Origin: an uncultured Rhodopila sp.
Lineage (GTDB): Bacteria > Pseudomonadota > Alphaproteobacteria > Acetobacterales > Acetobacteraceae
NCBI GenBank assembly: GCA_903932145.1
Contig: CAIZFE010000034.1
Coordinates: 62,001-126,000, forward strand
Direction: 5' to 3'
DNA length: 64,000 nucleotides
Both the position numbers and the translations under genes were made by a program. Shown piece by piece: positions 61,670 through 64,000 of this stretch; position 1 is the stretch's first letter, and each line of letters opens with the position of its first letter. The notes under the pieces are model-generated. The model worked only from the letters and a program-made list of their open reading frames with translations. It was not told the DNA's origin and made no database searches.

Positions 61670-63624
61670 CGCGGACAAGCGGGTCCAACAATCAATGTGG
61701 CGACGTCCGGCCTCGGATCGAAGCACGCCACCACATACTGTTGCCGCGATCCATCCAACGGAGATGGCTCGCCAACAAAATCGTGTTGCTCCATGACTGT
61801 GTAACCGGCGAGCAGGTCGTCGAACAGAAAGTGCTGCTCCTCGTCGATGATCGCCCACCCGGAATGCCTGATCCTGGCGCTGGATCGCCGAATGTAGATC
61901 TGGCGTCGTTCGGCCGGCACATAACTCCAGAGCGAACCGGGGTCCATCGGCGTCCAAACGATCGTTTCCGCGGGGTGCCGAACGTAGGCCGGACCGAAAT
62001 CGGCGATTCCCAGAGCGTGCGGATTAGCGATCACGCCTCGGATTCGTTCGATGTCGGGCTCCAAACCCGGGAAATCGGCCACAACATCGTGGATATCCAC
62101 GGTCGCTCGCGGATCGTACGGCACAGAAACCCAAGGCGACATCGCCAGCGCCGCGACCGAGGTGGCGAGTCCGAAACCTACTACGTCAGCCAGGACCGAA
62201 CCCGCCCTATCGACCACCCGGAAGCCCACGAGCACCAGGAACGGCGCCAAATTGCAAATATTGTTGGGATGACTGCGACCGAACCAATAGCTTGTTGCGG
62301 CAAATAACAGGCAGACCGCCGCCCGGTCCCGTTGCGACGCCACCGCATCGGATCCCGGGCGTAAAACAAGCCAGCCACCAAGCGCCAGCACAGCGATCAG
62401 CAGCAACGTATCGCTGAAGGGGTTGATCGGTAACGGCCCAGGAACGTGCAGCACATATTCCGCGAATGCCAACGGGTCTATCCAAACGTCGAAAATCGCT
62501 CGGTGCAGCAAGACAAGGCCGGCATAGCTTCCAACCAACACCCCGGCACCGCGCAAAAGGGACCGTCGGAAACCGATACGGACCGTCTCGCACAGACCGA
62601 AAACGGTGACCGCCATGGCGGCGGACTCGGGTGACCAAAGCACCGCCGGAATCAGTGCGACAACAGCCGCACCCGGGCAACCGAGGAACAGCAGAAAAGC
62701 GACCAGCGTCACCGGCAGAAAACGCAGACCGCCGACACTGGGAGTCGCCAAAACACTGCTGCCATTCGCGGGAATGCCGGTCCACAAAAACACGGCGGCG
62801 AACACAACGATCGTCGCGGCATACTGCCACAGCCGCCCCCGCACCACGGCGGTCGTCAGCACCATACGCAGGATCAGCAGTCCGTTGGCCAGGTTCATAA
62901 CCACGATGACGCATTCCGAACCCGTCCAGCAATCCGACCCGCCGCACGCCGCCGCGATTACCAATGTCGGGCCGAGACCATATTGCAGCGGCACATCGTA
63001 GAACGGCACCAGGCCGGCCCGAAGATGCAACGCCGGGCCGATAAACGCTCCCCAATGATGGGCCAGCAACGACAGGATCGGTGTATCGGGTCGATACCCC
63101 CCCAGATCGATGAGCAAAAGGAAGCCCGCCACCGCAAAGGCGCTTATCGGTATGCGCATCGAATGCCCGCAATGCGTCCCGGGATCGGCGAACCCCACCG
63201 CCAAACCACCCAATACAATCGCGAAAGCAGCAAGCGGCAGTGGTTCGGCCGCACTCGGTTCCATCCGCCACCACGCCAGTGACAACACCAAAACAACCGC
63301 CGCGGTCCCCCAAACTACAAGTCGGCCTTGATCTGGCTTACTGACGTCATGATCCGGCGTGTCCGGTCCATGACGATGGGTGGCAAGAATCCGCTGCCGC
63401 ACAGCCAGAATGATGGTGCCGATCCCTGCGGCGGCCAGCAGCAAATGACTGCCGGTGATGACGAACCCGAACAACAGGATGGCGGCTGCGATAACCGAGG
63501 CCAGATCGGCACACCCGCTCAACCACCCGGCCAGTCTTCGTGCACTATGAGCCGGGTACAGGCAAGCGCAGCCAAAGCCCCCGTAGAGCAGAATACAGAC
63601 AAACTTGAAGTACACCGCGACCAT
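61666..63624 (-). CDS. Large polytopic membrane protein, possibly a GT-C type transferase
   Basis: 652 residues from ATG 63624. About twelve hydrophobic helices (for example FKFVCILLYGGFGC, AAILLFGFVITGSHLLLA, LLLIAVLALGGWLVL) are followed by a soluble C-terminal domain of ~150 residues (IERIRGVIANPHALG onwards). No sequence motif names it. Topology, overlap with GtrA, and a nearby methyltransferase suggest assembly or modification of a surface glycan at the periplasmic side of the inner membrane. Confidence 0.75.
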   Translation of the reverse strand: MVAVYFKFVCILLYGGFGCACLYPAHSARRLAGWLSGCADLASVIAAAILLFGFVITGSHLLLAAAGIGTIILAVRQRILATHRHGPDTPDHDVSKPDQGRLVVWGTAAVVLVLSLAWWRMEPSAAEPLPLAAFAIVLGGLAVGFADPGTHCGHSMRIPISAFAVAGFLLLIDLGGYRPDTPILSLLAHHWGAFIGPALHLRAGLVPFYDVPLQYGLGPTLVIAAACGGSDCWTGSECVIVVMNLANGLLILRMVLTTAVVRGRLWQYAATIVVFAAVFLWTGIPANGSSVLATPSVGGLRFLPVTLVAFLLFLGCPGAAVVALIPAVLWSPESAAMAVTVFGLCETVRIGFRRSLLRGAGVLVGSYAGLVLLHRAIFDVWIDPLAFAEYVLHVPGPLPINPFSDTLLLIAVLALGGWLVLRPGSDAVASQRDRAAVCLLFAATSYWFGRSHPNNICNLAPFLVLVGFRVVDRAGSVLADVVGFGLATSVAALAMSPWVSVPYDPRATVDIHDVVADFPGLEPDIERIRGVIANPHALGIADFGPAYVRHPAETIVWTPMDPGSLWSYVPAERRQIYIRRSSARIRHSGWAIIDEEQHFLFDDLLAGYTVMEQHDFVGEPSPLDGSRQQYVVACFDPRPDVATLIVGPACPR

Positions 63625-63625
63625 G

Positions 63626-64000
63626 TCAGCCGGGCTTCCGGCCAACCGCCAGCAGGTTTCCGACATTGAACCCGAAGCGCGCCCGGTCGAGCCGCAGCGA
63701 CGCAAACACACCACCAACAGCACGCTTCATCCCGCCGGGCAACGGTGTCAGGCGCAGCCAGTACCGCAGCGGATACCGGTTCACCAGCGTGCGTATCTCC
63801 CGCGATCCCAAACCAGCATCCCGCAGCAACCAATTCAGACTCGATCGGCAAAACAACTGCAAATGCTCAATATCGATGATGGGAGAGCGGCGCCCGAGCA
63901 GCCAGTTTAACGGAGCGGCGTAGTCATGCGTCACGAGTGCCAGAACGCCGCCCGGCCGCAGCAGGCGCGCGCAAGATAACGCCAACGCCCGCGGATCAGC
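63626..64000 (-). CDS. SAM-dependent methyltransferase, C-terminal part
   Basis: The frame is open to the right edge of the window, so the N-terminal part with the SAM loop lies outside. The visible 124 residues start within ALALSCARLLRPGGVLALVTHDY, the strand after the usual acidic loop, followed by HLQLFCRSSLNWLLRDAG (the FSRKSL-type segment) and a C-terminal region typical of Methyltransf_23 enzymes from polysaccharide clusters. Its stop lies one base before the ATG of the next gene, continuing the leftward operon. Confidence 0.82.
   Translation of the reverse strand, partial: ADPRALALSCARLLRPGGVLALVTHDYAAPLNWLLGRRSPIIDIEHLQLFCRSSLNWLLRDAGLGSREIRTLVNRYPLRYWLRLTPLPGGMKRAVGGVFASLRLDRARFGFNVGNLLAVGRKPG

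Noticed and set aside
1-64000. CRISPR array
   Set aside because: No regularly spaced direct repeats of 23-40 bases and no cas genes were seen.

Overview
The window reads as chromosomal DNA of a GC-rich, Gram-negative alphaproteobacterium. The best fit is the Acetobacteraceae/Rhodospirillales; this is inferred from gene content and order, not from a marker-gene tree. Supporting signs are KDO synthesis (kdsA), a TonB/TonB-dependent receptor pair, the block miaB-phoH-ybeY-corC, a hybrid MaeB malic enzyme, an assimilatory cobA-cysJ-cysI operon, and several periplasmic binding proteins without their permeases.

Layout. 1-12.9 kb: end of a DHA2-type MFS exporter, a GT9 glycosyltransferase, an ASCH protein, a fumarylacetoacetase-family enzyme, a decayed MNT/HepT toxin-antitoxin pair, an enoyl-CoA hydratase, secreted cupin and CHRD proteins, an MmgE/PrpD-DctP pair, a parvulin isomerase, a PEP-CTERM protein, a His-rich YqjI-like PadR regulator with a tandem palindromic operator, and a second fumarylacetoacetase-family enzyme. 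13.0-15.0 kb: a two-gene island with an ImmA/IrrE-type metallopeptidase and an unrecognised partner. 15.1-20.6 kb: kdsA, a CHAP hydrolase, an ABC binding protein, an NmrA-like protein and an M20 amidohydrolase. 20.7-21.7 kb: a RusA-like resolvase translationally coupled to a PD-(D/E)XK nuclease-like gene broken by two in-frame TAA codons. 21.8-26.0 kb: a PhnZ-like HD oxygenase, a GH13 alpha-glucosidase, an ABM monooxygenase and a catalase-family protein.

26.0-30.3 kb: the tRNA/rRNA maturation operon, with a DUF29 gene wedged between phoH and ybeY. 30.7-38.1 kb: an esterase, a TonB receptor and tonB diverging around two matching GTTATAAC palindromes, wrbA/lysR, and a frameshifted coiled-coil membrane protein. 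38.2-43.6 kb: an inverted-repeat element, then phosphohexomutase, galU, a DnaJ-domain protein and maeB. 43.8-48.4 kb: siroheme and sulfite reduction. 48.4-58.6 kb: small membrane proteins, tRNA-Leu(GAG), lipB, an extradiol dioxygenase, DUF1127, a thioesterase, a beta-hydroxyacid dehydrogenase, pgeF, the De Ley-Doudoroff genes dgoK/dgoA, a TPR lipoprotein with a RodZ-like C-terminus, and an Flp pilin. 58.8-64 kb: polytopic membrane proteins, a GtrA protein and methyltransferases that look like a surface-glycan or polyprenyl-sugar cluster.

The best candidates for undescribed biology are the RusA-like/nuclease pair and the ImmA/IrrE pair, both less GC-rich to the eye than their flanks. Three genes (two in the MNT/HepT pair and one at 37.6 kb) each lack one base in or beside a short C or G run. 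They could be genuine pseudogenes or homopolymer sequencing errors.
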